From positions 58,740-122,739 of the forward strand of contig CAICTM010000094.1 of NCBI GenBank assembly GCA_903772945.1: 64,000 bases of DNA, read 5' to 3'. A program made the translations under genes and the position numbers. Below the pieces are notes generated by a model. The model made no database searches. It saw nothing but the letters and a program-made list of their open reading frames with translations, and had not been told where the DNA came from. The stretch's first letter is position 1; every line of letters begins with the position of its first letter. Positions 44,216 to 55,500 of this stretch are shown here, one piece after another. The DNA is from Seminavis robusta (lineage: Eukaryota; Bacillariophyta; Bacillariophyceae; Naviculales; Naviculaceae).

Positions 44216-45942
44216 ATTTGTACCGTAGGAGAGGATGTCCGAGACACTACTGTAACATTGAATAAAAAGACTGTAGTTGACAGACAGTGTTCCTAAAATA
44301 CCATCTAGCCAAGCAAGGATCTCCATCGTCGTTGATCACATGCTTTCTTTCTTTTGGTCCGAACCGACCTTGTGCCCTGCAAGCCGAAAGAGGTTCATGG
44401 CGAACAGATCCAGGCATACAGTACCGTACAGTACTGGACTGGGGTCCTTCTTTTGTTGGTCAAGTTCACATTCAATGGAATGGATTCGGTGGTGGTGGTA
44501 AGGCGAGGCCCAGATGCAATGATTTGCCTCGGGAGCCCACAGCTTCCATTACTATACCGGTAGTATGCTGCTGATAAGAGAGGACGACTACATCGTATGG
44601 GGGGGGTGGAGTGACGACGTCAGAGGACCTGCGCAAGGTGCCACAGCAGGAGAGCAACCGACTCGACTTGACTCAAGGAGGAAAGGAGAAAGGACGGCCT
44701 CCATTGTTGTTGTGTCCTCAATGCAGCGATTGGATCTTTCTTTCCAGGCAGTCCTCCCACAACGGTCATCCCATTATTGTGCCATGGCTGGTGCTTCTTT
44801 ATATGTTTTTTGGCCTTTTCGCAGCTTTCCTGCATTACAGCCATGCAGACTTCGATCTGGCAAGCCGCGTTCCTTTGACCATGATGATCTGATCGAACAG
44901 ATTGAGGAGCTGCTGCTACTATTGCTGAGCATACACGTACTGTGTTTCTCCTGCATTTGTTGGTGAAGGTTGTTGTGGTCTCCATCAGAGAGAGCTGGGA
45001 ATGAGCTCTGCTCCAGCTCGACTAAAATGAAATCGTGTCCAATGCCTTTGACGAAATGAAGCAGATCCTTGAAGCAGATCCAGTATCGATGTTACGAAGA
45101 AGACACGACGAGTCAAGTCAGGGTACTGTACCACAAGAAATCCACTACTAGTATGAAGACCTGACCTGCAGCAGGCACACTTCCGTAAGAGCGGCAATTC
45201 ACATTGGCAGGAGGCTATGGTGGACAGTCATCTTCCCGCACAGATCTGTTCGATGGAAACGCACGTCTACAATGTGGGCGCCACTTGGCACACAACGCTG
45301 TGCAGCAGAGGAACCAAGTTCACCCAGACCTGTAGAGACGCCCTGTCCTGGCAGTGCGGAGCCTCTATAAAGTTGACGAGCAGAGAAATCCAAGTGCCAA
45401 AATAAATAAACAGCGCAACGTCCCTGCCTCTTCAGGATTTGCGACCTGACCCAGACTCCAGTTAGTTTCTACGGTGCGGTATGGAGAATCCACATGTTAA
45501 AGGATCATCTGGCGAGTGGCGAGGATGTTGTTGTGGCTATTTATTTGGCCCTCTTCCAGTACGGTATCGGTACTGTACAACTAGCTAGCTGTTACGAAGA
45601 AGACGAGTCAAGTCAGGGAACCACCATCCACTACTAGTATGAAGACCTGGTTGTCCATCAAGAGCAAGATTGACGGAAAATCTTCAATGCGCGGACGTTG
45701 TGGATTGCATCGCGACTAAACACAAGTTGTGGACGAAGGGAGGAACCGTATCCACGCTGCTACTGCTACAGCCAAGCATTTTTATGGCCTCAACACTGCT
45801 TCCCAACCCGTATACAACCACTACACAGAATGCAATGATGACAGACAGCAACCACAGCAACAAATGGCTCCACAATGTCCTATCAAAGGCAAAAGCAAGG
45901 CAAATACACAGGAGGAGAAAACTAATATCTAAAAAGAGTATT
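44216..45942. other. Intergenic, no supported gene
   Basis: No frame with recognisable content. A segment of about 35 bp near 45090-45155 (GAAGAxGACGAGTCAAGTCAGG...CCACTACTAGTATGAAGACCTG) is repeated near 45595-45650. The stop of the oxygenase-like gene lies at the right edge. Confidence 0.5.
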
Positions 45943-47345
45943 TTATTTTTCTAAGGCTTTTTCCTCAAATTCTTTTGCCTCTTGAATATCTTTATTCCCT
46001 TGGATTTTCTCAGCCAAGGTTGTTAACCTTCCAGGAGAGTTGTCATTGCCACCCACAACAGCAGTTTTCAAATACATGGTCACATTGTATTCATCCCGCT
46101 GGTCATTGCAGCGGGAAGAAATACAATGGCTCTCAAGGGGGTTGAAGATAAGAATATCCCGACAACGCAATGGGATACAAAACCCTAGAGCTGGAAAGCA
46201 CCAGTAGTTCAAAATTGCACCATCCTTCCAAACATCATCACTGAGGTCCTTGGGGATGGCCATGTTGATTGAGAGGAATGCATCAACATCAGTGTGCGCA
46301 TTGAGGTAACAGTTTTTGCCCATTGCAAAAGCAGCACAAAGTTTGGACTTTTTCCCATCATGAAGTGGCATGCCTTCCACATCAGCCAGGTCTTTCATGA
46401 CACCCAGGGCCACCAGAGCCTCATAATCAATCCAGCCTTTGGCCACAGCTTCCGTCATTCTGATGAGTCTGGAGATTGACTCATATGCAGCTTCATTCTC
46501 TGGAAGATCCAGACCCCGCATCTGATTGTTGCAGCCTTTCTTGTTCCTGCATGGTGCTGTACCAACAGTAATGTATTTCGTTCCCTCAGAATCTTCCAGT
46601 ATGGGTATTCGAGTTTTTCCTCTGGGTGTTGATGGATTCTTGCTCTGGTCCTTGAGCTGGTCCAGAGCTGAGTAGAACTGAGAGAAATGTTCCTTGCTCC
46701 AAAACACCTCCTGGACAGCAGCCTGGGGAACTACAGTAAAAACACCTGGCATGTGTAGGCCCTTCTCAGGGTCAACCTCCAAGACTTTCAGATCTTTTGG
46801 AGCAGAGCAAACAATGGTCTTTCTGTTCTTGGGAAGTCTTGGACAATCTCTCTCCTCCGTGCCACTATAGAATATAGGGTGCCCCTCTGCAGCCATCTTC
46901 AGAAAATGGTCACATGCTTGCTTGGTGAAAGAAGGCTGCAACAACAAAATGGTTATCTGTGTCAAGTAATTTCAGCCATATCAAGTATGGTAGCTAGCTA
47001 GTAGAAATAAAAAGTACATACCCTTGGAATGGCACAAGTCTTCTTCCGTTTTGCTTTGGCACGCTTAAACTTAGGTCCTTTCTTTTTGGAACTAGCCACT
47101 GCCTGTGCAAATCCCTTCACCGTGCGGGAGATGTGTCCTCCAATACTGTTACTCTTGTATTCCTGTGAGAAATTAAGCTCATAAGCAAACTGATCTTTAT
47201 TTGGCAAGGGTGCCTTTCTCAAATTGGCAAGAGCAACAGCAACAGCACGGTCATCCCTTGAAACCTTTTGCTTCTTTCTACTTTTGGGAGCAGCAGCAGC
47301 CTCTTCATTGGGAGGTCCTTCCTTGGCTTTACTCCTAGTTAACAT
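45943..47345 (-). CDS. Two-exon protein with 2OG-Fe(II)-oxygenase-like residues
   Basis: Exon 1 is 47345-47022 (ATG at 47345), exon 2 is 46935-45943, with an 86-bp GT-AG intron (GTATGT donor, TTGCAG acceptor); about 438 residues. Exon 1 is basic and Lys/Arg-rich (TRSKAKEG, KSRKKQK, FKRAKAKRKK), suiting a nuclear or nucleic-acid-binding tail. Exon 2 is globular: near its end, NAHTDVDAF (H322, D324) is followed 54 residues later by H378 in LESHCISSR and by R388 ten residues beyond. The HxD...H...R pattern with this spacing is what double-stranded beta-helix 2-oxoglutarate oxygenases of the AlkB/TET/JBP/prolyl-hydroxylase type show. I do not recognise the exact family. Substrate, and whether it acts on nucleic acid, is unknown. 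Confidence 0.68.
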
Positions 47346-48039
47346 TTTCTTTCTCACAAATCAACTGATATGATATGTTATGGCTTTCAAAGGTAATAGA
47401 TGGAAGCTTTGGGAAGAGCTTCCTACAGCTAGCTAGTAGGCTGTCGTTATCATCCGATGGCAGCACAGAGCCAGAAAACTATGGTACAGGAGAGCGCATC
47501 CATCCCTGATGCGCGGGTAGACTACTACCAGACTGGTACTAGCTGGCTACTGTGGTACCGCAACAGCCACCAATCAATCAGGTGAGGGTTGGCTAAAAAC
47601 GTCATTCAATGGAAGCCAATCGAGTACATACTAGCTAGAGTTGCCAGGTAGGTAGCTAGCTAGAGCATGTACATCGTAGAGTTCTCGAGTAGGTGTGGTA
47701 CTCTACCAGGTACCGGTAGCTATCATAGCTACTAGCTAGTAGTAGCTAGCTAGAGCATGTACATGTACATTGTGGAGTTCTGACGTCACGATCGGTTGCA
47801 AACTTGAAGATGATCTTGTTGCAAACTTGAAGATGTACCATGGTATTATCTTGCGCTTGGAGCCTTTCGTTGCCATCCTCTGCCATACTACCTAGCGGCT
47901 AGGCAAGCAGGTTATAAGCATTTGCCTCATTGATTCCCAAGGTGGCGACCCTGAAGCACTCAGCTGTCCTGTTGGTGTTGGCCAAAGGTTTGCCTCTGTT
48001 TTGCGTTCTCCTGGTTTTTCTCGTGTGATTGGAGAAGTT
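47346..48039. other. Intergenic, palindrome-rich
   Basis: No gene. Two related stretches with AGCTAGCTAGAGCATGTACAT occur near 47652 and 47745, and ACCGGTA clusters near 47710. Confidence 0.5.
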
Positions 48040-49320
48040 TCGTTTTGTTTGTCAGAGATCCAATTGCTTGTTTCGTTTCATTCGGTTCGTGTCGTTACCT
48101 CCTTGCACGCCTCTTTGTATGGTTTCGTTTCCTTGCCTCCTTGCGTGGTTTCGCTGCCTCTGCCTCCTTGATGATGATGACGATGAGTGACGAGACCCGT
48201 TCCTTCCTATCTTCTTCCTGGCAAATGGCTTTTCTTTTTCAGTGGTGCGGGACCTTCGCCATAGTACTCCCGAGGGAGGATCAAAATGGGCTGGATCCAA
48301 TCCACTATCATTTGCTGGGCATGCCTTCTACTTCTTCTTTCTGGCAAATGGCTTTTCTTTTTCGGATCACAACGAGCTGAATCCAATCCACTATCATTTG
48401 CTGGCTCCTCCTTGGTTGCTGGTCCTTGGCTCCCTTTTGTGGTTGTTCGCTGTTGTTGGCTCATTGTTGGAATCATTGGTCTTTATTGTTGGTATCGTTG
48501 CTTGCTGGCTCGTTGTTTCTTGTTGTTTCTTGTTATGGCTCGTTGCTGGAATCGTTGCTTGTTGGCCAGCCCAATGTTGTATGTTGGCGTCTCTATCGTC
48601 TCTATCGCTATCGTCTCTATCGCTTGCTTGTTTTTCTATCGTTTGCTTGTTGTCCACAAACTGTTGTCCCAGTTTGCTTTGGTTTGAATCCACTATCATT
48701 TGCTGGCTCCTCCTTGGTTGCTGGTCCTTGGCTCCCTTTTGTCGTTGTTCCCCGTTGTTGGCTCATTGTTGGAATCATTCAGTCTCCATGGTCGTTGCTT
48801 GCTGGCTCATTGTTGCATGCTGGCTTGTTGTTTCTTGTTGGCTCGTTGCTGGAATCGTTGCTTGTTGGCCAGCCCATTGTTGTATGTTGGCTCATCTCTA
48901 TCGTTTGCTTGTTGTCCACCAAACTAACTGTTGTCCAGGTTTGCTTAGGTTTGCTTTTCATGCTCCTTTCATTACTAACTCCTGCTGTTTGTTTTATTTA
49001 CCCATGATGGATACCTGTCCACCAAACTGTTGTCCCGGTTTGCTTAGGTTTGCTTTTCATGCTCCTTTCATTACTAACTCCTGTTGTTTGTTTTATTTAT
49101 CCATGATGCATACCAGTACCCCAGAGAAGTCATGTCCATCAATTGAGAAGGTACACTACTGCATGGTACCTGGTTGCAGCATCTCTTGGTGGTGTCATTG
49201 TTTTGGTCCCATGTTTTGGCTTTTGGGCTTCCGTCTTGTCTTGGCAGCAGCTGGCGTCTGCTCCCTTCTCCTGGCACCTTTTTATGGATTATTTTTCACA
49301 TGACACTTCTATTAACAGGA
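48040..49320 (+). repeat. Repeat block left of the LRR gene
   Basis: The part 48040-48400 matches, in inverted orientation, 55230-55500: CTTCCTGGCAAATGGCTTTT, the preceding GATGATGATGACGATGAGxGACGAGA run and TTTCGTTxCCTCCTTG occur in both. The part 48400-49100 is a degenerate array of GTTGCTTGCTGGCTCGTTG and GGCTCATTGTTGGAATC units. GTTTGCTTTTCATGCTCC occurs twice (48950 and 49049) and inverted near 53317. Open frames here are Leu/Cys/Trp-rich and stay open in several registers because of the low complexity; I do not call them genes. Confidence 0.7.
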
Positions 49321-50050
49321 GGTCTTGGCACAAATGCAACAATCAACCACTGATAGTGTACCGGTACTGTACATGTGTGTAGTGGTATGTTCAAGTCAGC
49401 TATAGCAACCATGGGTTTTGCAATATGTATTTTCCTTTTGTGCACTGTGCACAGCTAGCTCACAGATTGGACTCGATTCTGTGGTGGTGTTGTACTGTGT
49501 TGTGATTGAATCTTGTGTAAGGTATGGAAGTGCGTGGAAAGAGCTAGAGCTGGCCACTGGAAAGAGCTTGCGCGTTGGAAACTAGCATTGGCAACAGCTA
49601 TAGCTAGAGCAGGCCATTGTGGCGAACTAGTACTGGTACAGTGGCAACATGTCTCATTTCTTGGGCATTCTCTAAAAGTGCGCAATTTCAGCCACTTTGG
49701 GCAGGGCTGCTGTCATCTCTCAAATGTCTCCTACCTATACTATTAATGACAGTGGGTAGCGCAGTGCAGTGCATGTCTACTCTATTATAACAGCAACGCA
49801 CACATGTCTATCTCCATCAAGGCGAGATCTATCTCTCCCACCACGGATAGATATCGAGACTAGCTCATTCAAGTGACAAATGTTACTACTAATGCAACAA
49901 TTGGGCAGCATTGTCCACTGAGGAGCTCTCTGGTATGAAGATCAAGGCACTCAAGACAATGCAGAAAGCAGCCAAGATCACTTCTTTCTTGCCACTTTCA
50001 CATGCTCAATGGGAGCTCAACTAGTTCTATCCTCTTGTAGTGGTGGTCGA
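49321..50050. other. Intergenic, 3' flank of the LRR gene
   Basis: No supported frame. Short related runs GAGCTAGAGCTGGCCACTGG and TAGCTAGAGCAGGCCATTGT lie near 49540 and 49600. Confidence 0.5.
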
Positions 50051-52098
50051 TCACGGAGCCTGAAACAAGTTTTCAAAGATGTCGTTTCCTTCTGGTTGTC
50101 GAGCCATAGAAGTATCATTGTTGTGCATTGGATCGTTCCTACCTTCCACCCAACATGCAGCAGTACCACAAGCACAATCCATTCCAAAATAGCACTGCTG
50201 CCGCCTATGCTGCAGTGGCGCCACAACAAAGGTACAATTGGGACGATTTAAACCACACAGCTGCAGTGTCATACTGTCATCATCATTGCTCATTGTCAAA
50301 CCAGGATTTCCTGTGAGGTTCAAGAGTCGCAGTCCTCCCTGAATGAGTTGGGTCAGTTCCACCAAGGGAATGGTTCCCTGTAGTGAATTGTAAGAGATAT
50401 CCAGTTGGACCAGGTTGGTGATGACAACAGTGCTCGTCTTCTCCTTGCCATTGTCATCATAAGGATCAAAATATTCGTCATTTCCATCCCCCACGTCATA
50501 CTCATCGTCATTCCTCCAGTGTTGCCGTCGTCGAATGCGACTTGTCTTGGCCAACCGTCCAATGTCCGATGGAATTCTTCCAGTGAGTTGATTGAAACTC
50601 AGGTTGACCTGTGTGGCTGCCACAAGCAATCCCACTTGAGTGGGAATGCTTCCGGCCAAGGCATTGTAACTGAGATCCAATACTTGCAGTCGATTCGAGA
50701 GTAATACGGCGGGAATACGTCCGGTCAAATTGTTGTGTTGCAGAAACAGTTGTCTTAGGGTACTCTTGCGGTAGGACAAGACACCTCCATCGGTTGGCAA
50801 CGCCCCACTGAGATAATTGTGAGACACATCCAAGGATTGCAACGAGGGCATGCCAACATATGCTGCGGGAAGAGACCCAATAAAGTCATTGTAACTGGTA
50901 TTCCAGACCCGCAAATGGGGCCAGAGCAATCCAAATTCAGTGTGCAGAGTGCCTCGCAGATTGTTTTGGGCAAGAGACAAGACGCGCAGTGCGGCTAATT
51001 GTTCCAATTCCCGTGGCAACGTCCCCACGAGGCGATTGCCATTTAATTGGAGGGTTTGCAATTGTACCAAGCGGCCCAGCTGCGAGGGTATTGTACTGGC
51101 TTGGCCACATGTGTTGGGCAACAGGACGAGGGACGTGAGTTGTCTCGTCGCGGTAATGGATGGGACCAGAATATCCTGCAGGGAATGGTGCTGGAATCCT
51201 CCCTGGTGATTGCCCAATGAGATTTCTTGTAGGAATCTCAAGAGAGACAGTTCGGGAGGAATGTGTAGCTTTTTGTTGTTGTTGTTGTTGTTGTTGGAAC
51301 CAGTAGATGACAAGTCAATGCCGACCAAATTGAGGGAGCGTATCCGACCTCCATGATAGGGTGATGCGGCCCGCAACATTTGTTGAATGTACTTCCATGC
51401 CCCTGGCGTGGGGAGGGAGACGTTTGTATGGTTGAGGAAATGGTCATCGTCATTACAATAGACTCCACAATATGGTTTTTGATGCGCGTCCCATTCGGCT
51501 TGGGTGGTATTGGGATGTCGGAGTAGATGCTGTGCACGATTGTAGGGCCAATAAGGACCATCCAGCGCATAAAACAACGTGGTAAGCGCAAAGAGTTGTG
51601 AAAATCGCCAGGGTTCCCGTAGTAATTGTTCCGGAGACGGCAGAACTTGTCCAAACGATGATGATGATGATGTCGTGATCCACTGCCAGGCTCGCCCTTG
51701 TGGAGAATCAGTTGTTTGCATTATTTGCTTCTGTGTGTCAGCGGGCAACATGGAGGCAAGTTGCTCGAGTGTGGACCGTGGAGGTTGTGTGGGTCTAACG
51801 GCGGCAGTACCAGTAAGCGGAGGGGGTGGCGGTCGATAGTATCGATGCGGCGTTCGTTGCGACAAGATCCAAATGACACTCACGGCACAAAACATGGCCG
51901 TGATAAGCACCAAGATGTGTTGTTTCCGTTGTTGATCTCGCAACGCTTGTTCCACTTGTTGCTGATGTAAGGCATTCTGTGCCAAATTGGGTCCTTCATC
52001 GTCTTCGTCGTCCGACAAGTGCTGCGTCAATGACCCCACACTCCAGTCGTCGTAGGAATCCAACGGACTCCGTTTCCCCACCACCATCGAATACATAC

Positions 52099-52131
<33 letters not shown>

Positions 52132-52282
52132 ACTCACTACTGACAGCACTTGTTGCAGTCTGCAGAGAAGGAGGGGCTGCTCGATCCATACATGTACTTC
52201 TACGACAGCCAGTACATGTACGCGTACCGGCAAGAGGAGCTGTCGCATCTCTGGATTCTTCTCTCCTGGCAGCAGCCGTCAT
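50051..52282 (-). CDS. Type II membrane leucine-rich-repeat protein
   Basis: A single-exon 743-residue protein with ATG at 52282. The N-terminal 120 residues are cytosol-like, with a poly-Thr run encoded by a trinucleotide repeat (52098-52130). A single transmembrane helix is at about 122-140. Outside lie a region with Cys (PYCGVYC) and glycosylation-like NHTN/NLT sites, then LRRs from about 310 to 690 of the plant-like form LQTLQLNGNRLVGTLPRELEQL, LQVLDLSYNALAGSIPTQVG. A Cys-rich cap (CGLNRPNC, CYFGMDCACGTAACW) closes the ectodomain. There is no kinase domain. Diatoms have many such LRR proteins, likely in cell-surface recognition or adhesion. An Asp/Asn-rich insertion (about 600-625) interrupts the last repeats. 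Confidence 0.9.
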
Positions 52283-53090
52283 CTTGCTTCCTCTTCACTA
52301 GCCAGCTACGGTAGTAGATCAATGCTATGATGAATCAACTGAACTGTTGAGGTGGCTAGACTAGCTAGAAGACGGGTTTGTGCGGCAACGTACAGTCTTC
52401 AATCGATCAGGAGACTGCCATGGAAGAATGGAAGCATCACAAATAAGACGGCGTGTGGGTTGGCTTCTTCGTGGTTTTGTGCTCTTGCTCTTTCTCACTC
52501 CCAGCAACTATTTGTTCGGCCCCCTAAGTCATTACACACGTTTCAGTGTCTCTTTTGTCGAGTCTACTAAGTGCGCTTGGCCACAGCAAGTTTTAAGTTT
52601 CGTCCTCCTCCAAATGCCGAAGACTGCCGTCATCAGAAGGCACAACAGATGATGATTAGATTAACCTCACAATCACAACAGAATAACCTTATTGCATGCT
52701 TCCAAATAGCCGAGCCGCCACAGGCACGACGATAAATCGGAGCACCATGCCCTGCAGTGGAACCACAGTCTCGTTCGTTTACACCTTGTATCTTCCATAG
52801 ACACAAGAACAAGAAGAATCAGTCTAGCTAGCGTGGACAGGGCACAAAAGGAAAATGCGTAAAAATGGTTGTTTATATTAATAGTAGGGGCGCAGTATAG
52901 GTACCCGAAGAGTGGTTGATTGTTGCTTTTGATTTGAAAACTTCCAGTCAAGAGGGCACGCCATGATAAAAACGATCCATAAAGGGTGCCAACCCACACG
53001 GTCAAGGATGCATCCAACAATGCCCCCCCCCCAAGCAGCCACAAGTTAGTGATAAGGACAGATCAAGGAATTCGGTCTTGGGATTGATCA
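52283..53090. other. Intergenic, 5' flank of the LRR gene
   Basis: No supported gene. The LRR promoter should lie just right of 52282. Confidence 0.5.
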
Positions 53091-53610
53091 TGGATGATCT
53101 TTCGTGAAACTCCCAGTTGTCCCGCTTTGTCCTCGTGACCTCCGTTGTTGGGATCCGCTCCCAAACTCACTATTAATAGCCATGTACAGTACAGTACCAG
53201 TAGTGTACATTGTCAATGAAGGATCGATGCATGAACCCACGGACTTGACATTTATTTTCTCTGGGGCAACAATTGATAACAAACCAAAAAAGAACGGCAT
53301 TAGTCATGAGAGGAGCATGAAAAGCAAACCAAGCAATGGAAGGAGCCATGGGCCAATGGAGCCAGCAACAACGAGGGTCAACAACGACAACAGAAAAATT
53401 TGCCAATAAAAAGTCCCAACAACAATGCCAACGATATATATGTCCCCGAGGCTTTGTCGATCTGTTCGACCCAAAAGGAAGCAAACTCCAGCAAACCAAG
53501 CAAACTTGTCCCAAGCTCCAGCAGGAGAAAAAAAATCTTGACTGTGTGAGTGCAAGCAAGGTGCTCACTCTTCAGACGCTCCGACAGACCACGCTGGCTT
53601 TCGCATGATT
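53091..53610 (-). repeat. Repeat block right of the LRR gene, inverted relative to the left block
   Basis: Bases 53300-53345 are the reverse complement of the GTTTGCTTTTCATGCTCC unit found twice near 48950-49065. The block also contains AGCAAACTCCAGCAAACCAAGCAAAC runs. No gene is supported. Confidence 0.55.
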
Positions 53611-53675
53611 GAATCGAATCAGATCAAGACCAGTACACAACAAAAAAGTCCAACATCTTACTGTACAAACAAGCC

Positions 53676-54221
53676 ATGCACAGACGTCGCAAAGCAATTG
53701 CTCGAGCGACAGCCCTCTTCGCCAATGAAATGAAACACCACACAACACTCAAACATGAGGGATCGTTGCGTGCCAAATACATGGAAGAGAGAGAGAGAAC
53801 TTCACACGAGCCAACAACCACGTCCGATAACCCCAAGTCCGTCGGTGTGAGAGCCCGTAGCCTCCAATCATACCATAGCCTCCGACCCAACCAATGCATC
53901 CAACCCACCAACACACAGATAGCCCAGCAACACACCACAGCCAATGGGTGCAAAGCCAATGCCAGGACAGCTACTGCCTTAGAGGAGCAACTGCAAGTAT
54001 TGAAGCTCGTAGAATCAGCCAGTAGCAGTAATGTTAGCGGTGGCATCCAAAAGACACTGATACAAGAACTTGGATGGCCAGGTCTTGGATTGATGAGGCA
54101 CACTGGGCAAAGCCTTCTGGCAGCTGGGGTGCACCTTGACCACGCTTTGCCACATACTCAAGGAACTGAGAATCCCTGCCTTGCTCTGGTCACACAAGAA
54201 TGCAAGCTCCAGCCAAGATAA
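53676..54221 (+). CDS. Hypothetical open frame, unsure
   Basis: A 181-codon frame from ATG 53676. The first 40 residues are basic and helical (RRRKAIARATALFANEMKHH, then KYMEERERT), the rest is Gln/Thr/Asn-rich without features. It lies between repeat blocks and could be a fragment of a mobile-element protein. No homologue is recognised; it may be spurious. Confidence 0.25.
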   Translation: MHRRRKAIARATALFANEMKHHTTLKHEGSLRAKYMEERERTSHEPTTTSDNPKSVGVRARSLQSYHSLRPNQCIQPTNTQIAQQHTTANGCKANARTATALEEQLQVLKLVESASSSNVSGGIQKTLIQELGWPGLGLMRHTGQSLLAAGVHLDHALPHTQGTENPCLALVTQECKLQPR

Positions 54222-54470
54222 TTCATCTGTGGCATAAATCTTCAGAGAGAGACAAATCTTCAGGAGCACCCAAAGAAGCCAGTGATGGGACAAGGCAAAT
54301 CTTCAGAGAGAGAAAATCTTCCAAGCATCCAGAGATGGGACAAGGCAAATCTTCAGAGAGACAAATCTTCAGAGAGACAAATCTTCAGGAGCACCCAAAG
54401 AAGCCAGTGATGGGACAAGGCAAATCTTCAGAGAGACAAATATTCCAAGCATCCAGTGATGGGATACTGG
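54222..54470. repeat. Local tandem repeat, CAAATCTTCAGAGAGA units
   Basis: Units of ACAAATCTTCAGAGAGA and GGAGCACCCAAAGAAGCCAGTGATGGGACAAGG alternate about six times between 54234 and 54440. Nearby, GAGCCACCAATGGTGTCCAACCGTAGCACATG (54680) is repeated at 54721. Repeats of this sort can be coding or not; I see no gene. Confidence 0.75.
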
Positions 54471-55229
54471 AATCTCTTGTGTTCAGCATAGACTGTCGTT
54501 GCAAGGGAAGTGCCAGACTGGTGGCCTTCGACAAGCTGGTGGAACTGGACACACAAATGGGAGGGAGAAGCATTTCGCATAGCAAGGACACCCTCAAAAA
54601 TCAACGTCAGGATATAAGTGGTCACCACCCTATGAGCCAAACTGTCCCAGCAATTCGCCAATGAAGCCACAGCGCTCCAATGCGAGAGCCACCAATGGTG
54701 TCCAACCGTAGCACATGCGAGAGCCACCATTGGTGTCCAACCGTAGCACAGTCCACCGTAACCACCAAGGAGTGTGACAAAGCCTCACAACACAAACCAT
54801 GTTCACCGACCGTACAGTACACTCGTCCATTCTTGTCTTGGTCCTGGTGCTGGTACAGTAAGAGAAAGATGAGCAAAACAGAATGGGTTAGACAATGGTT
54901 CGGCCATTAACAAACGACGATAGTGACGAATAATTCCCAAAACGAGCGCCATCGTTGCCAACGACGACCAAGGGAAACCAATGGCCAGCAGCAACCAATG
55001 AGGAGATACTGCATCAAAGTAAAAGGCATGTCCTGACCAGCAAATGACGGTGGATTGGTGACCTGCCTTAATTCTCCCCACAGCGCGGGTCAGTCCGAAC
55101 AAGTCTGTCGTCATTTACTAGCCAGAACAGGAAAGAGGAGCCTTTTCTCAAGTGCCCAGCAAATGATAGTGGTTGGTGACCTGCCTTAATTCTCCCCGCA
55201 GTGCGGGTTAGTCCGAACAGTTCACCGCG
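54471..55229. other. Intergenic repeats, no gene seen
   Basis: Two copies of GGTGACCTGCCTTAATTCTCCCC (55056 and 55174), each followed by CGCAGxGCGGGTxAGTCCGAACA, show a duplicated segment of about 60-80 bp. No coding frame is supported. Confidence 0.5.
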
Positions 55230-55500
55230 CGGTAGTCCAAAAGACCACTCGCACCACCGAAAAAGAAAAGCCATTTGCCAGGAAGAAATCAGCAGAAAGA
55301 CGCCCCGCAAATGATGGTGAGCGTGTGCAGAAGACTGCCCACCGAAAAAGAAAAGCCATTTGCCAGGAAGAAGATGTATCTTGTCGCTCATCGTCATCAT
55401 CGTCATCATCATCATCAAGGAGGCAACGAAACGAACGGTGGGATCCCTAAAACAAAACGCAACGAGCACACCTTTGGCCTCCGCCACCATGGGAAAAAAT
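55230..55500 (-). repeat. Inverted copy of the 48.0-48.4 kb repeat block
   Basis: AAAAGCCATTTGCCAGGAAG occurs twice (near 55268 and 55344) and reads as CTTCCTGGCAAATGGCTTTT on the minus strand, the same unit as near 48215 and 48335 on the plus strand. The (CAT)n/CAAGGAGGCAACGAAAC stretch at 55385-55430 matches the left block as well. Confidence 0.75.

Noticed and set aside
48242-49303. Open frame of about 350 codons on the plus strand
   Set aside because: Composed of degenerate repeats that stay open in several frames; Leu/Cys/Trp-rich with no domain.
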